Source: Sinorhizobium sp. B11 (GTDB lineage Bacteria; Pseudomonadota; Alphaproteobacteria; Rhizobiales; Rhizobiaceae). From it: a stretch of DNA of 64,000 nucleotides. The translations under genes were made by a program, and so were the position numbers. The notes below the pieces were generated by a model. That model was given only the letters and a program-made list of their open reading frames with translations, did not search any database and was not told where the DNA came from. Location: positions 434,001 to 498,000 of the forward strand of contig CP091033.1 of NCBI GenBank assembly GCA_039725955.1, given 5' to 3'. This document shows positions 26,383 through 34,582 of this stretch, in pieces (the stretch's first letter is position 1; each line of letters starts with the position of its first letter).

Positions 26383-27567
26383 ATGGAATTATATCCCGAC
26401 ATATCACTTGAAAAGTCCGCGCAGGCTCTTGGAACGCGATGCTGGATATTTCCCCAGCCGCCTTTTATCCTTGGCTATGAGCAACCGGACCGGGTTCTGC
26501 TGTCCATATTGCCTGATGAGATTGGCGATGGTCCAAGCGACATCTTGATGTATGTCGCCGATCCGCTGTTCGACAAGGAGCCCTACGGTTTCAGCGGTTT
26601 CCCACCCTATCGCGGGCCTCGACGGCGCTCCGTCCGATCCGGCCCTGATGGTCACTTTGACAGCCTTGATCCGAGATCACGCGATTATCTCGGCGTTCAT
26701 GCCTATGCCTGCGTTCATTTCGTTCTGGACGTCTGGCGCAATTATCTCGCCCGACCGATGCATTGGTTCTTCTCCGATTACTATTCAAGGCTCGAAATCA
26801 TTCCCTTTGTCCGGTGGAACAATGCGCATGCGGGCTTCGGCTTCATCGAGCTCGGCTGCTCCGAAGCAGGTGGCGAAGAATCGCCCTATGCGTTGAATTT
26901 CGACACGATCGCTCATGAGATCGGCCATCTGGTCACGCTCTCGCAGATGGGACTTCCAGACAGCCTTTCCCGTGACGCGGATTTCTTCCCGTTCTCCGAG
27001 GCCATCTCGGACAGCATATCGTTGATTTCATTTCTGCATTTCGAATCGGCCATCGACCGGCTGCTGCGCCGGACGAAAGGAAATCTCCTCCTTTACAACG
27101 AACTCAATCGCTTTGCCGAAACAAGTCCGGAGACGCAAATTCGCCTTGCGACCAACTTCCGGCGCATGTCTCAAGTCACGACCGAGGCCCATGATCGCTC
27201 GTTGCCTTTCCTCGGTGCGATCTTTGATACGATCGTCGAACTTTATCACCGTGAGCTGGTCGCCAGCGGCTGCGCCGATCATCGTCTGCTCTCTGTCAAT
27301 CTTCGCGATCTGACGCAGGACGAGTTTGACTGGTTCCGGCAAACGACGGCGGAGGCTTTTCGCGACAAACCGCTTTTCTTCAAGCTCGCCTTGATCAAGG
27401 CGAGAGATTCAGTGGGAGGGGCAATCGGTGCTGCACTTCATAAGCTGGATCCGGGCGCGATGCGTCTTGGGGATGCCGCGCTGGCTATTGTCTCGGCTGC
27501 GGATATACGGGCCGCCGCGCAACTGGAGGAAAACTTTGTATGGCGTGAAATCATCGGCTCGAGGTGA
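26383..27567 (+). CDS. HExxH metallopeptidase-like protein (gluzincin, M4/M36-like core)
   Basis: 394 aa with no signal peptide or membrane segment. Zinc motif HEIGH lies at 178-182 and a downstream FSEAISD (Glu 206, Asp 210) supplies the third ligand, the gluzincin pattern of thermolysin-type enzymes. The preceding HAYACVHFVLDVWRNYL and WNNAHAGFGF segments also parallel the M4/M36 core. Family members are normally secreted with propeptides; this one appears cytosolic and lies in a YcaO-TfuA cluster, so leader removal or another step of substrate maturation is a reasonable inference. GAGGAG is 7 bases before the ATG. Catalysis is untested. Confidence 0.8.
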   Translation: MELYPDISLEKSAQALGTRCWIFPQPPFILGYEQPDRVLLSILPDEIGDGPSDILMYVADPLFDKEPYGFSGFPPYRGPRRRSVRSGPDGHFDSLDPRSRDYLGVHAYACVHFVLDVWRNYLARPMHWFFSDYYSRLEIIPFVRWNNAHAGFGFIELGCSEAGGEESPYALNFDTIAHEIGHLVTLSQMGLPDSLSRDADFFPFSEAISDSISLISFLHFESAIDRLLRRTKGNLLLYNELNRFAETSPETQIRLATNFRRMSQVTTEAHDRSLPFLGAIFDTIVELYHRELVASGCADHRLLSVNLRDLTQDEFDWFRQTTAEAFRDKPLFFKLALIKARDSVGGAIGAALHKLDPGAMRLGDAALAIVSAADIRAAAQLEENFVWREIIGSR

Positions 27568-27586
27568 GCCAGAACAGGAGGGGAAA

Positions 27587-28129
27587 ATGAGCTGCTGCTC
27601 TGAAAATCCGTTCGTCGGAACAGGCAATCTGCCATTCAATCCAAGCGAGGTTCGTCTCTATGGACGAAACGAATATTGTCCGCCCGACGAAGCCCAGCAG
27701 CGATCCGAAGCTGCCCAGGCAAAACCTATCCGGGATGGTGGCGTTGAAGCCGGCAAGGACAAGATCAAGCTCAGGGTGGACAACTGCCACATTCTGATCG
27801 ATCCCGGGAAGGTCGACATAGTCAGCATCGGCGTGATCTATGGCTATGCCTATGAGGGACACTGCTACAAGCTCCCGAAACCGCGGATCATGTATCTCCC
27901 GGTCAAGGCCACGGAAATAGAGGGGGATGACTGCGGATGCGATTGCGGCTACTCGAACGCACTCGGCTATTCCGTCTGGTCGCTGGACAAACTCGAACGC
28001 GTGATTGCGCTCGATGTGCGCTCCGACGATATCAAGACGCTGATCCTTGACGAGAACCTTCCCGGTAACCGTTCGCCACTCGCCTATGCGCAGACGCAAT
28101 CGCTGGCGCCGCAGCGGCTTCGCGATTGA
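27587..28129 (+). CDS. Cysteine-rich 180-aa protein, candidate substrate of the YcaO-TfuA system
   Basis: No known family. Eight cysteines (3, 4, 31, 67, 93, 116, 118, 120) occur in a small hydrophilic protein; the striking parts are the MSCC start and the CGCDCGYSNALGYSVW segment (116-131). The ribosome site AGGAGGGG, four bases from the ATG, is the best in the cluster, as expected for an abundant product. It starts 19 bp after the metallopeptidase and is followed by a hairpin. It could be the modified precursor or protein, or a metal-binding accessory; a further ~50 residues follow the Cys cluster, longer than most RiPP tails. Confidence 0.7.
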   Translation: MSCCSENPFVGTGNLPFNPSEVRLYGRNEYCPPDEAQQRSEAAQAKPIRDGGVEAGKDKIKLRVDNCHILIDPGKVDIVSIGVIYGYAYEGHCYKLPKPRIMYLPVKATEIEGDDCGCDCGYSNALGYSVWSLDKLERVIALDVRSDDIKTLILDENLPGNRSPLAYAQTQSLAPQRLRD

Positions 28130-28157
28130 GAACCGGCAAGCGTCCGGATCAAGGCCT

Positions 28158-28194
28158 GCCTGCTCTCCGTTCGACGCCAGGACGGAGAGCAGGC
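28158..28194 (+). terminator. Long hairpin at the end of the YcaO-TfuA cluster
   Basis: A 13-bp perfect stem (GCCTGCTCTCCGT / ACGGAGAGCAGGC) with an 11-nt loop, 29 bp after the last cluster gene. There is no T-run, so it may be a weak terminator or an mRNA stabiliser. Confidence 0.5.
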
Positions 28195-28343
28195 GTCACC
28201 TGCTCGTCCCGGTCCGACACGACGCGACGGTCTGTCTTCGCGAGAGGCGTCCCGCATGTCCTGCAGGTGCTTCTGCATTGATGGTTCTTGCCGGCAAAGT
28301 TACTGGACTTTGCGGCATCGGAAGTTTAGTACGTGCCTCCGCT

Positions 28344-28380
28344 AACCGGTCGCAGCCCACCCGGTTCAACAAAACAAGGG
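28344..28380 (+). promoter_or_regulatory. preQ1-I riboswitch controlling queCDE translation
   Basis: P1 is AACCGG (28344-28349) with CCGGTT (28361-28366). The loop TCGCAGCCCAC holds the ligand-binding C and the CCC (28356-28358) that pairs with the 3' GGG. The A-rich tail CAACAAAACAAGGG (28367-28380) matches the conserved preQ1-I core almost base for base. The terminal AAGGG is also the Shine-Dalgarno of queC (ATG at 28389). Binding of preQ1/preQ0 would therefore hide the ribosome site and switch translation off, giving end-product feedback. Confidence 0.92.
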
Positions 28381-28388
28381 ATCCTAAA

Positions 28389-29099
28389 ATGAAAGTACTT
28401 GTCGTCTGCTCAGGCGGACTCGACTCCATTTCGCTTGCATACAAGATCGCGGCGAGCCACCAACTGATCGGCCTGATTTCCTTCAACTACGGTCAGCGGC
28501 ATGTCAAAGAGCTGGAATTCGCGGCACTCTGCGCACAGAAGCTCGACGTTCCGCATGCCATCATCGACGTCTCGAACGTGGGCAAGCACCTGACCGGCTC
28601 CGCCCTCACGGACGATATTGAGGTGCCAGACGGCCACTATGCAGAGGAGACGATGAAGGCAACGGTCGTGCCGAACCGGAACGCCATCATGCTGGCGATT
28701 GCATTCGGGCTGGCCGCAGCACGTCAGGCAGACGCCGTGGCGATCGCAGTCCATGGCGGAGACCATTTCATCTACCCCGATTGCCGGCCGGGCTTCATTT
28801 CGTCGTTCGAAGTCATGCAACAGCATGCGCTCGAGGGCTATGCAAACGTCAGATTGCTCGCTCCCTATGTGAACGCTACGAAGGCCGACATTGTCATCGA
28901 TGGCGCCAGGCACCGAACGCCATTTGCGGAGACCTGGTCTTGCTACAAGGGCGGTCGCCTGCATTGCGGAAGATGCGGTACTTGCGTCGAGCGTCGCGAA
29001 GCTTTCCATCTCGCCGGTGTCGAGGATCCGACCGTCTATGACGATCCGGATTTCTGGATTGCTGCGACGGGTGGGTACAGAGCAGAAGAGGCGAAGTGA
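28389..29099 (+). CDS. queC: 7-cyano-7-deazaguanine (preQ0) synthase
   Basis: 236 aa. QueC converts 7-carboxy-7-deazaguanine and ammonia to preQ0 using ATP. The PP-loop SGGLDS (8-13) and the C-terminal zinc site CYKGGRLHCGRCGTCVERREAF are intact. It is the first gene of queC-queD-queE, with an overlapping TGATG junction to queD. The ATG at 28389 is fixed by the riboswitch-embedded ribosome site; a longer upstream reading frame is not used. Confidence 0.97.
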   Translation: MKVLVVCSGGLDSISLAYKIAASHQLIGLISFNYGQRHVKELEFAALCAQKLDVPHAIIDVSNVGKHLTGSALTDDIEVPDGHYAEETMKATVVPNRNAIMLAIAFGLAAARQADAVAIAVHGGDHFIYPDCRPGFISSFEVMQQHALEGYANVRLLAPYVNATKADIVIDGARHRTPFAETWSCYKGGRLHCGRCGTCVERREAFHLAGVEDPTVYDDPDFWIAATGGYRAEEAK

Positions 29100-29455
29100 T
29101 GTACCGGATCACCAAGGAGTTCCATTTTTCCGCCTCGCATCAGCTGTCCCATCTTCCTGACGACCACCAGTGCGCGCGTCTCCACGGGCACAATTATATC
29201 GTCGAGGTCGAGCTTTCGGCCTCCGACTTGAACGAGGACGGCTTTGTCCGCGACTATCACGAGCTTGCGCCTCTCAAACGGTATATCGACGAATGCTTCG
29301 ATCACCGGCATCTCAATGATGCGCTAGGCCATGAGCGGGTAACGTCAGAATGGCTCGCCAAGCATTTTTACGACTGGTGCAAGGAAAGGCTGCCGGAAAC
29401 ATCGGCGGTCAGGGTAAGCGAGACGCCGAAGACATGGGCGGAATATCGCCCATGA
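29099..29455 (+). CDS. queD: 6-carboxy-5,6,7,8-tetrahydropterin synthase
   Basis: 118 aa. It converts dihydroneopterin triphosphate to 6-carboxytetrahydropterin. Zinc His residues are in SASHQL (His 14) and HGHNY (29, 31), catalytic Cys 25 is in HQCARLHG, and DHRHLND completes the site. Its ATG overlaps the queC stop (TGATG) and its own stop overlaps queE (ATGA), so the three are translationally coupled. Length is normal for the family. Confidence 0.96.
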   Translation: MYRITKEFHFSASHQLSHLPDDHQCARLHGHNYIVEVELSASDLNEDGFVRDYHELAPLKRYIDECFDHRHLNDALGHERVTSEWLAKHFYDWCKERLPETSAVRVSETPKTWAEYRP

Positions 29456-30180
29456 CGGTCAGGGAGCAAAAGATCCGCATCAGCGAAATATTCGGACCGA
29501 CGATCCAGGGGGAGGGGCCGCTCATAGGCCTTCCCACAGTCTTCGTCAGAACGGGCGGATGCGACTATCGCTGCGAATGGTGCGATACCCTCCATGCCGT
29601 CGACAGCGCCTTCCGCGACGAATGGACGCCGATGTCGGTCGACGACATCTGGTCGAAAGTGGAAGCGCTCTCTCAGGGCTGTCCGCTGACGATTTCCTTG
29701 TCTGGTGGAAACCCGGCAATTCAGCCACTTGGGCCGCTGATAACCAGGGGAAAGCGCGACGGCTATCAATTCGCTTTGGAAACGCAGGGCTCGATCGCCC
29801 AGGACTGGTTTGCAGAATTGGATCATTTGATCCTCAGCCCCAAACCACCTTCTAGCGGCATGGGATTCAAGGCGGGTGAACTAAGGGAGTGCGTGGCAGC
29901 TGTACGCAATGGTCCCAGGATCGCTATGAAGATCGTCATCTTCGATGAGCTTGACTACGCTTTTGCAAGGTCGGTCGCCAGGGAGTTCGAAGAGCTTCCG
30001 ATCTTTCTCCAGCCGGGCAATCACACGCCGCCGGTGGAAGATGAAGTGCTGATCGATCTCGACGGCATTCTCAACCGCATGCGTTGGCTGGTCGATCGGG
30101 TCGCCTCGGACCGGTGGTTCGACGCGCGCGTTCTCCCGCAGCTCCACGTTCTGCTCTGGGGAAACATGCGGGGCGTGTGA
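29452..30180 (+). CDS. queE: 7-carboxy-7-deazaguanine synthase (radical SAM)
   Basis: 242 aa. It rearranges carboxytetrahydropterin to 7-carboxy-7-deazaguanine. The 4Fe-4S cluster motif is CDYRCEWC (Cys 37, 41, 44), the classical CxxxCxxC, preceded by [15 protein letters not shown] and followed by SLSGGNPA for SAM binding. The start overlaps the queD stop. It is the last gene of the queCDE set; together they make preQ0 for tRNA queuosine. Confidence 0.96.
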   Translation: MTVREQKIRISEIFGPTIQGEGPLIGLPTVFVRTGGCDYRCEWCDTLHAVDSAFRDEWTPMSVDDIWSKVEALSQGCPLTISLSGGNPAIQPLGPLITRGKRDGYQFALETQGSIAQDWFAELDHLILSPKPPSSGMGFKAGELRECVAAVRNGPRIAMKIVIFDELDYAFARSVAREFEELPIFLQPGNHTPPVEDEVLIDLDGILNRMRWLVDRVASDRWFDARVLPQLHVLLWGNMRGV

Positions 30181-30310
30181 TCGCCTCCAAGGAAATCTCG
30201 GACCGCCGGGGATTTGCGACCTTGTCGCCGGTCCCTGCGGCGTCGCCATCTATCCGTTGAGAGGAACGTAAAACTGCCTTGACGGCTTCCCATCTTTCAG
30301 AAATGCTAAG

Positions 30311-30322
30311 ATGTCAGACCAA
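30311..30322. promoter_or_regulatory. Candidate GntR/FadR-type operator
   Basis: ATGTCAGACCAA (reverse TTGGTCTGACAT) has the GTC-N-GAC core of FadR-subfamily operators. It lies 41 bp before the GntR-family gene, downstream of a possible -35 (TTGACG, 30279). Auto-regulation is inferred. Confidence 0.35.
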
Positions 30323-30362
30323 TTTAATAGGTCGGCTGCCTTGAAAAAGAACCTGGGGAACC

Positions 30363-31086
30363 ATGAAGGCAAATGCTAGCGACCGGCCGGTAATCCGGCC
30401 CCTTCCGGCGATGGATCGCGCGCGTCAGGTGACCGATGCGCTGGCGCATTATGTCGAGGATGCCCGGCTTCAGGCGGGTGACCGGCTGCCGGCGGAGCGC
30501 GAGCTGATGGCGGCCCTGGCCGTCGGGCGTTCCACCATTCGTGAAGCGATCCGGCATTTCCAGGCGCTCGGCGTCATCGAGACGCGCAAGGGCAGCGGAA
30601 CCTATCTACTGAAACCGGTTTTCTCGCGATACCGTTCATATGCCGCTGTCACTCGATACGACGCATCTGCGCGATGTTCTGCTACAGACGCTGGAAGTTC
30701 GCCGCGGCATTGAATGCGAAGCCGGCATGGTGGCTGCACGCCGGCGCACCGGGAAGGATCTCTCGCTCATCGAGGAAAAGCTCTGCGAGATGGAGCGGGT
30801 GCATATAGCCCAAGGCGCATCGGGTCCGGAAGACCTGGCCTTCCATCTGGCGGTCTATGATGCCACCCATAATCCGCTGTTCCGCCAGCTTCTCGAGCAG
30901 ATGCGCGAGACCTTCGAACGGTTCTGGACGCATCCTTTCGACCGGCAGGACTTTGCCCGCCGGTCCTTTCCCTTTCACCGCACCCTTTTCAACGCCATCG
31001 CCGCCCAGGACACCGAAGCGGCGCGGCGTGAGACACTGAAAATCCTCGACGTGGTCGAGGAAGACATCAAGGAAATGTCCCGATGA
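30363..31086 (+). pseudogene. GntR/FadR-family regulator interrupted by a +1 frameshift
   Basis: The first frame (30363 to ~30620) encodes the GntR HTH (RLPAERELMAALAVGRSTIREAIRHFQALGVIETRKGSGTYLLKP). The second, one base shifted (to 31086), encodes the FCD effector domain beginning VHMPLSLDTTHLRDVLLQTLEVRRGIE. Removing one T from the TTTT at 30619-30622 restores a single ~240-aa protein running KPVSRDTVHMPLS. Nothing else is damaged and the end overlaps the next start (ATGA). Either the regulator is recently dead or this is an assembly error. It heads the PLP lyase/ABC operon. Confidence 0.88.
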
Positions 31087-32249
31087 CTGACGGCCTCGAA
31101 CCGTTCGACCTTGCCTCGCTGATCACCGCCCATGACGAAGGCAACTTCGCCGAAGCGGTCGTGCCGCCGATCTTCCAGACGTCGCTTTTCACTTTCTCCG
31201 ACTATGACGACATGATCGCCTCCTATCGCGGCGAAAAGGTGCGGCCGATCTATACGCGTGGCCTGAACCCGACCGTGCGCATGTTCGAGGAGATGCTCGC
31301 AAAGCTCGAAGGGGCTGAAGATGCGTTGGGCTTTGCAAGCGGTATGGCGGCGATCTCGTCTGCCGTTCTGAGCTTTGTGGAACCGGGCGACCGCATCGTC
31401 GCCGTCAAGCATGTCTATCCGGATGCCTTCCGGCTATTCGGCACGATCCTGAAGCGAATGAAGGTCGAAGTGACCTATGTCGACGGTCGTGATGAAGAGG
31501 CGGTCGCCAAGGCGCTGCCGGGTGCCAAGGTCTTCTACATGGAAAGTCCGACGAGCTGGGTCATGGAAGCCCATGATGTCGGCGCGCTGGCGGCACTCGC
31601 CAAAAAGCACGGCGTGGTCACAATGATCGACAACAGCTGGGCGAGCCCATTCTTCCAGCGGCCGATAACGCTCGGTGTCGACCTGGTCATTCATTCGGCC
31701 TCAAAATATCTCGGCGGCCACAGCGATGTCGTCGCCGGTATCGTCGCCGGCTCGAAGGAGATGATCGCGCGCATCAAGGCCGAATCCTATCCCTATCTCG
31801 GTGGCAAGCTGTCTCCCTTCGATGCCTGGCTGCTGATCCGGGGGCTCCGGACTTTGCCCTTGCGCATGCGGGCACATGAGGCAGCGGCCTTGACGATCGC
31901 TCAGCGCCTGCAGGCGCTCGATGTAGTCGAGCAGGTCTGTCATCCGGGCCTTGCCAACCGCTTGCCCAACGGCCTCAACGGCACGTCGGGCCTCTTTTCC
32001 TTCATATTCCGCGAGGGCATCGATGTCAGAGCCTTCGCAGATCACCTCAAGCTTTTCAAACTGGGCGTAAGCTGGGGTGGACATGAAAGCCTGATCGTAC
32101 CGGGCGAGGTGGTGCTGCAGCAAAAGGCACAGCCGAATTCCGCACAAACCTTCGGTATCAGCCCGCGATCTGTGCGCCTCCATATCGGCCTCGAAGGAAC
32201 CGAGGCCCTGTGGAGGGATATCGAGGAGGCGATTGCTGTCGCCTCTTAA
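31083..32249 (+). CDS. Cys/Met-metabolism PLP-dependent enzyme (cystathionine beta-lyase-like)
   Basis: 388 aa. A fold-type I PLP enzyme: Schiff-base Lys 208 in IHSASKYLGGHSD, cofactor Asp 183 in MIDNSW, phosphate-binding ASGMAAISS and YTRGLNPT. This family cleaves or exchanges thioether or gamma-substituted amino acids; the reaction cannot be chosen from sequence. It overlaps the GntR gene by ATGA and precedes a sugar-type ABC importer by 37 bp, so the substrate probably arrives by that importer. The length is normal. Confidence 0.92.
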   Translation: MTDGLEPFDLASLITAHDEGNFAEAVVPPIFQTSLFTFSDYDDMIASYRGEKVRPIYTRGLNPTVRMFEEMLAKLEGAEDALGFASGMAAISSAVLSFVEPGDRIVAVKHVYPDAFRLFGTILKRMKVEVTYVDGRDEEAVAKALPGAKVFYMESPTSWVMEAHDVGALAALAKKHGVVTMIDNSWASPFFQRPITLGVDLVIHSASKYLGGHSDVVAGIVAGSKEMIARIKAESYPYLGGKLSPFDAWLLIRGLRTLPLRMRAHEAAALTIAQRLQALDVVEQVCHPGLANRLPNGLNGTSGLFSFIFREGIDVRAFADHLKLFKLGVSWGGHESLIVPGEVVLQQKAQPNSAQTFGISPRSVRLHIGLEGTEALWRDIEEAIAVAS

Positions 32250-32286
32250 CTGAAACCTCACAAACAACGACGGAGGGGAACCGAAA

Positions 32287-33549
32287 ATGAAAAAGCTTAT
32301 TCTTTCAACGCTCTTTGCAACCACGATGATGGCAGGCACGGCCTTTGCGGACACGACGCTGAAGCTCGTCGAAGTCATCACCAGCCCAGAGCGCACCGAA
32401 ACGCTGAAGTCGATCGTCGGCAAGTTCGAAGCCGCCAATCCCGGCACCAAGGTCGATATCATCTCGCTGCCCTGGAACGAAGCCTTCCAGAAGTTCGCGA
32501 CCATGGTTTCGGCCGGCGATGTGCCCGACGTGATGGAAATGCCCGATACCTGGCTGTCGCTCTATGCCAACAACGGCATGCTCGAGAGCCTCGAGCCCTA
32601 TCTTGCGAAGTGGGAGCACACCAAGGAACTGACGCCTCGCGCGCTCGACCTCGGCCGTGACGTCAATAACACCGCCTATATGCTGCCCTACGGCTTCTAT
32701 CTGCGCGCCATGTTCTACAACAAGAAGCTGCTCGCAGACGCCGGCGTCAAGGAACCACCGAAGACGATGGAAGACTTCACCAAGGCCTCCGAAGCCGTCT
32801 CCAAGCTGCCGGGCAAATATGGCTACTGCATGCGCGGCGGTCCGGGCGGCCTGAACGGCTGGATGATCTTTGCCGCCTCCATGGCCGGCAGCAACAAGTA
32901 CTTCAACGAAGATGGCACCTCGACCATGAACAGCGAAGGCTGGGCAAAGGGCATCGAGTGGATGGTCGATCTCTACAAGAAGGGCTATGCACCGAAGGAT
33001 AGCGTCAACTGGGGCTTCAACGAAGTCGTCGCCGGCTTCTATTCCGGTACCTGCGCCTTCCTCGACCAGGATCCGGATGCGCTGATCGCCATTGCCGAGC
33101 GCATGAAGAAGGAAGACTTCGGCGTCATGCCGTTGCCGAAGGGGCCGGCCGGCAAGTCCTATCCGACTATCGGTTACGGCGGCTGGTCGATGTTCACGAC
33201 GAGCCAGAACAAGGACCTCTCCTGGAAGCTGATCGCCACGCTCGAAGGGCCTGAAGGCAATATCGAGTGGAACAAGAAGATCGGCGCTCTGCCGGCCTAT
33301 ACGGCTGCCGAGAAGGATCCCTTCTACGCCGGTGACCAGTTCAAGGGCTGGTTCGAGGAACTCGCCGACAAGGACACCGTCCCGACGGTCATGCCGACCT
33401 ACCTCGAGGAATTCGCCTTCTTCAAGGATTCCGTGGCGATCAAGACCTCGCAGCAGGCGCTGCTCGGTGACATCTCGGCCAAGGATCTCGCCGATCAGTG
33501 GGCCGATTACCTCACCAAGGCGCAGCAGAAGTTCCTGGCCAAGAAGTAA
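32287..33549 (+). CDS. ABC transporter extracellular solute-binding protein (family 1, CUT1)
   Basis: 420 aa with a Sec signal peptide (MKKLILSTLFATTMMAGTAFA). The family-1 pattern is clear: KFEAANPGTKVDIISLPWNEAFQKF and DVPDVMEMPDTWLSLYANNGMLESL. GGAGGGG precedes the ATG. It is the first of four genes forming a complete CUT1 importer that shares an operon with the PLP lyase. The ligand is not deducible; the lyase suggests an amino-acid-containing or glycosylated compound and not a plain sugar. Confidence 0.95.
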   Translation: MKKLILSTLFATTMMAGTAFADTTLKLVEVITSPERTETLKSIVGKFEAANPGTKVDIISLPWNEAFQKFATMVSAGDVPDVMEMPDTWLSLYANNGMLESLEPYLAKWEHTKELTPRALDLGRDVNNTAYMLPYGFYLRAMFYNKKLLADAGVKEPPKTMEDFTKASEAVSKLPGKYGYCMRGGPGGLNGWMIFAASMAGSNKYFNEDGTSTMNSEGWAKGIEWMVDLYKKGYAPKDSVNWGFNEVVAGFYSGTCAFLDQDPDALIAIAERMKKEDFGVMPLPKGPAGKSYPTIGYGGWSMFTTSQNKDLSWKLIATLEGPEGNIEWNKKIGALPAYTAAEKDPFYAGDQFKGWFEELADKDTVPTVMPTYLEEFAFFKDSVAIKTSQQALLGDISAKDLADQWADYLTKAQQKFLAKK

Positions 33550-33564
33550 GGCCAAAATCGCAAA

Positions 33565-33589
33565 CGGCGGCGGATATCTTCCGCCGCCG
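33565..33589 (+). other. Intercistronic hairpin after the binding-protein gene
   Basis: A 10-bp perfect stem (CGGCGGCGGA / TCCGCCGCCG), 16 bp after the stop and before the permease genes. There is no U-tract; the typical role is mRNA stabilisation or partial attenuation, keeping the binding protein in excess. Confidence 0.5.
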
Positions 33590-33643
33590 CTCATGCAACG
33601 ACAGACGGCGCGCCGAAGTGCCGCAAGGGGAAGTATCGGGTAA

Positions 33644-34579
33644 ATGACTATCACCGCCGACACGCTCGAGATGCGCCACGACCGCCGGCCATGGCTGCGG
33701 CGCCTGGCCGATGCCTCGGAGCCTTATCTCTATAGCGCGCCCTCGTTGATCCTGATCATTGCGGTCATGCTGGTCCCGCTGGTGGTCGGCGTTTCCTATG
33801 CCTTCCGCGATATCCAGCTTCTCAATCCTTTTTCAGGTGGCTTCGTCGGGATCGAGCATTTCCGCGAGCTTGCACAGGACAAGGCCTTCTACGGCGCGCT
33901 CAAGAATACGCTCTGGTGGACCGGCGCTTCCGTCATCCTGCAATTCATCTTCGGTCTCATCCTCGCCCTCCTGCTCGACAAGCCGTTCTGGGGCAGGGGC
34001 GTCATTCAGGCGTTGGTCTTCCTGCCCTGGGCCGTACCGTCATTCCTTGCCGGCCTGAACTGGGCCTGGCTTTTCAATCCGGTCATCGGGCCGATCCCGC
34101 ATTGGCTGTTTGGGCTCGGGCTGATGAGTGAGCCGGGCAATATTCTCTCCGATCCGCAATATGCGATGTGGGGGCCGATCATCGCCAATGTCTGGTGGGG
34201 TATTCCCTTCTTTGCCATCACGCTGCTCGCAGCCCTGCAGGCGATCCCGCGCGATCTTTATGAAGCGGCCTCGATCGACGGTGCCGGCTGGTTCCAGCGG
34301 TTCAGGTCGATCACCTTGCCGTTTCTGGCGCCGACGATTGCAATCACTGTCATGCTGCGCACCGTCTGGATTTCGAATTTCGCCGATCTCATCGTCGTCA
34401 TGACTGGCGGCGGCCCGGCGGACAGGACGCAGATTGTCGCGAGCTACATCTTCACCCAGGCCTTCAAGCGGCTCGATTTCGGCTATGCCTCGGCGATTGC
34501 GCTGGTGCTGCTAGTCCTGCTTCTCGCCTATTCCATGCTGATCATCCTGCTGCGGCAGAGCTTGCTGGCCAAGGATTGA
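33644..34579 (+). CDS. Carbohydrate ABC transporter permease, MalF type
   Basis: A 311-aa inner-membrane protein, six hydrophobic helices, EAA loop (YEAASIDGAGWFQRFRSITLP) near residue 208. It begins 94 bp after the binding-protein stop, with the hairpin between. Partner of the MalG-type gene 3 bp downstream. Confidence 0.94.
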   Translation: MTITADTLEMRHDRRPWLRRLADASEPYLYSAPSLILIIAVMLVPLVVGVSYAFRDIQLLNPFSGGFVGIEHFRELAQDKAFYGALKNTLWWTGASVILQFIFGLILALLLDKPFWGRGVIQALVFLPWAVPSFLAGLNWAWLFNPVIGPIPHWLFGLGLMSEPGNILSDPQYAMWGPIIANVWWGIPFFAITLLAALQAIPRDLYEAASIDGAGWFQRFRSITLPFLAPTIAITVMLRTVWISNFADLIVVMTGGGPADRTQIVASYIFTQAFKRLDFGYASAIALVLLVLLLAYSMLIILLRQSLLAKD

Positions 34580-34582
34580 GCC

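Noticed and set aside
30600..30640. Programmed ribosomal frameshift in the GntR gene
   Set aside because: No slippery heptamer and no stimulatory structure seen; regulators of this family are not known to use one, so a simple indel is more likely.
32305..33663. Minus-strand ORF (452 aa)
   Set aside because: Antisense to the solute-binding protein with signal peptide; shadow frame.
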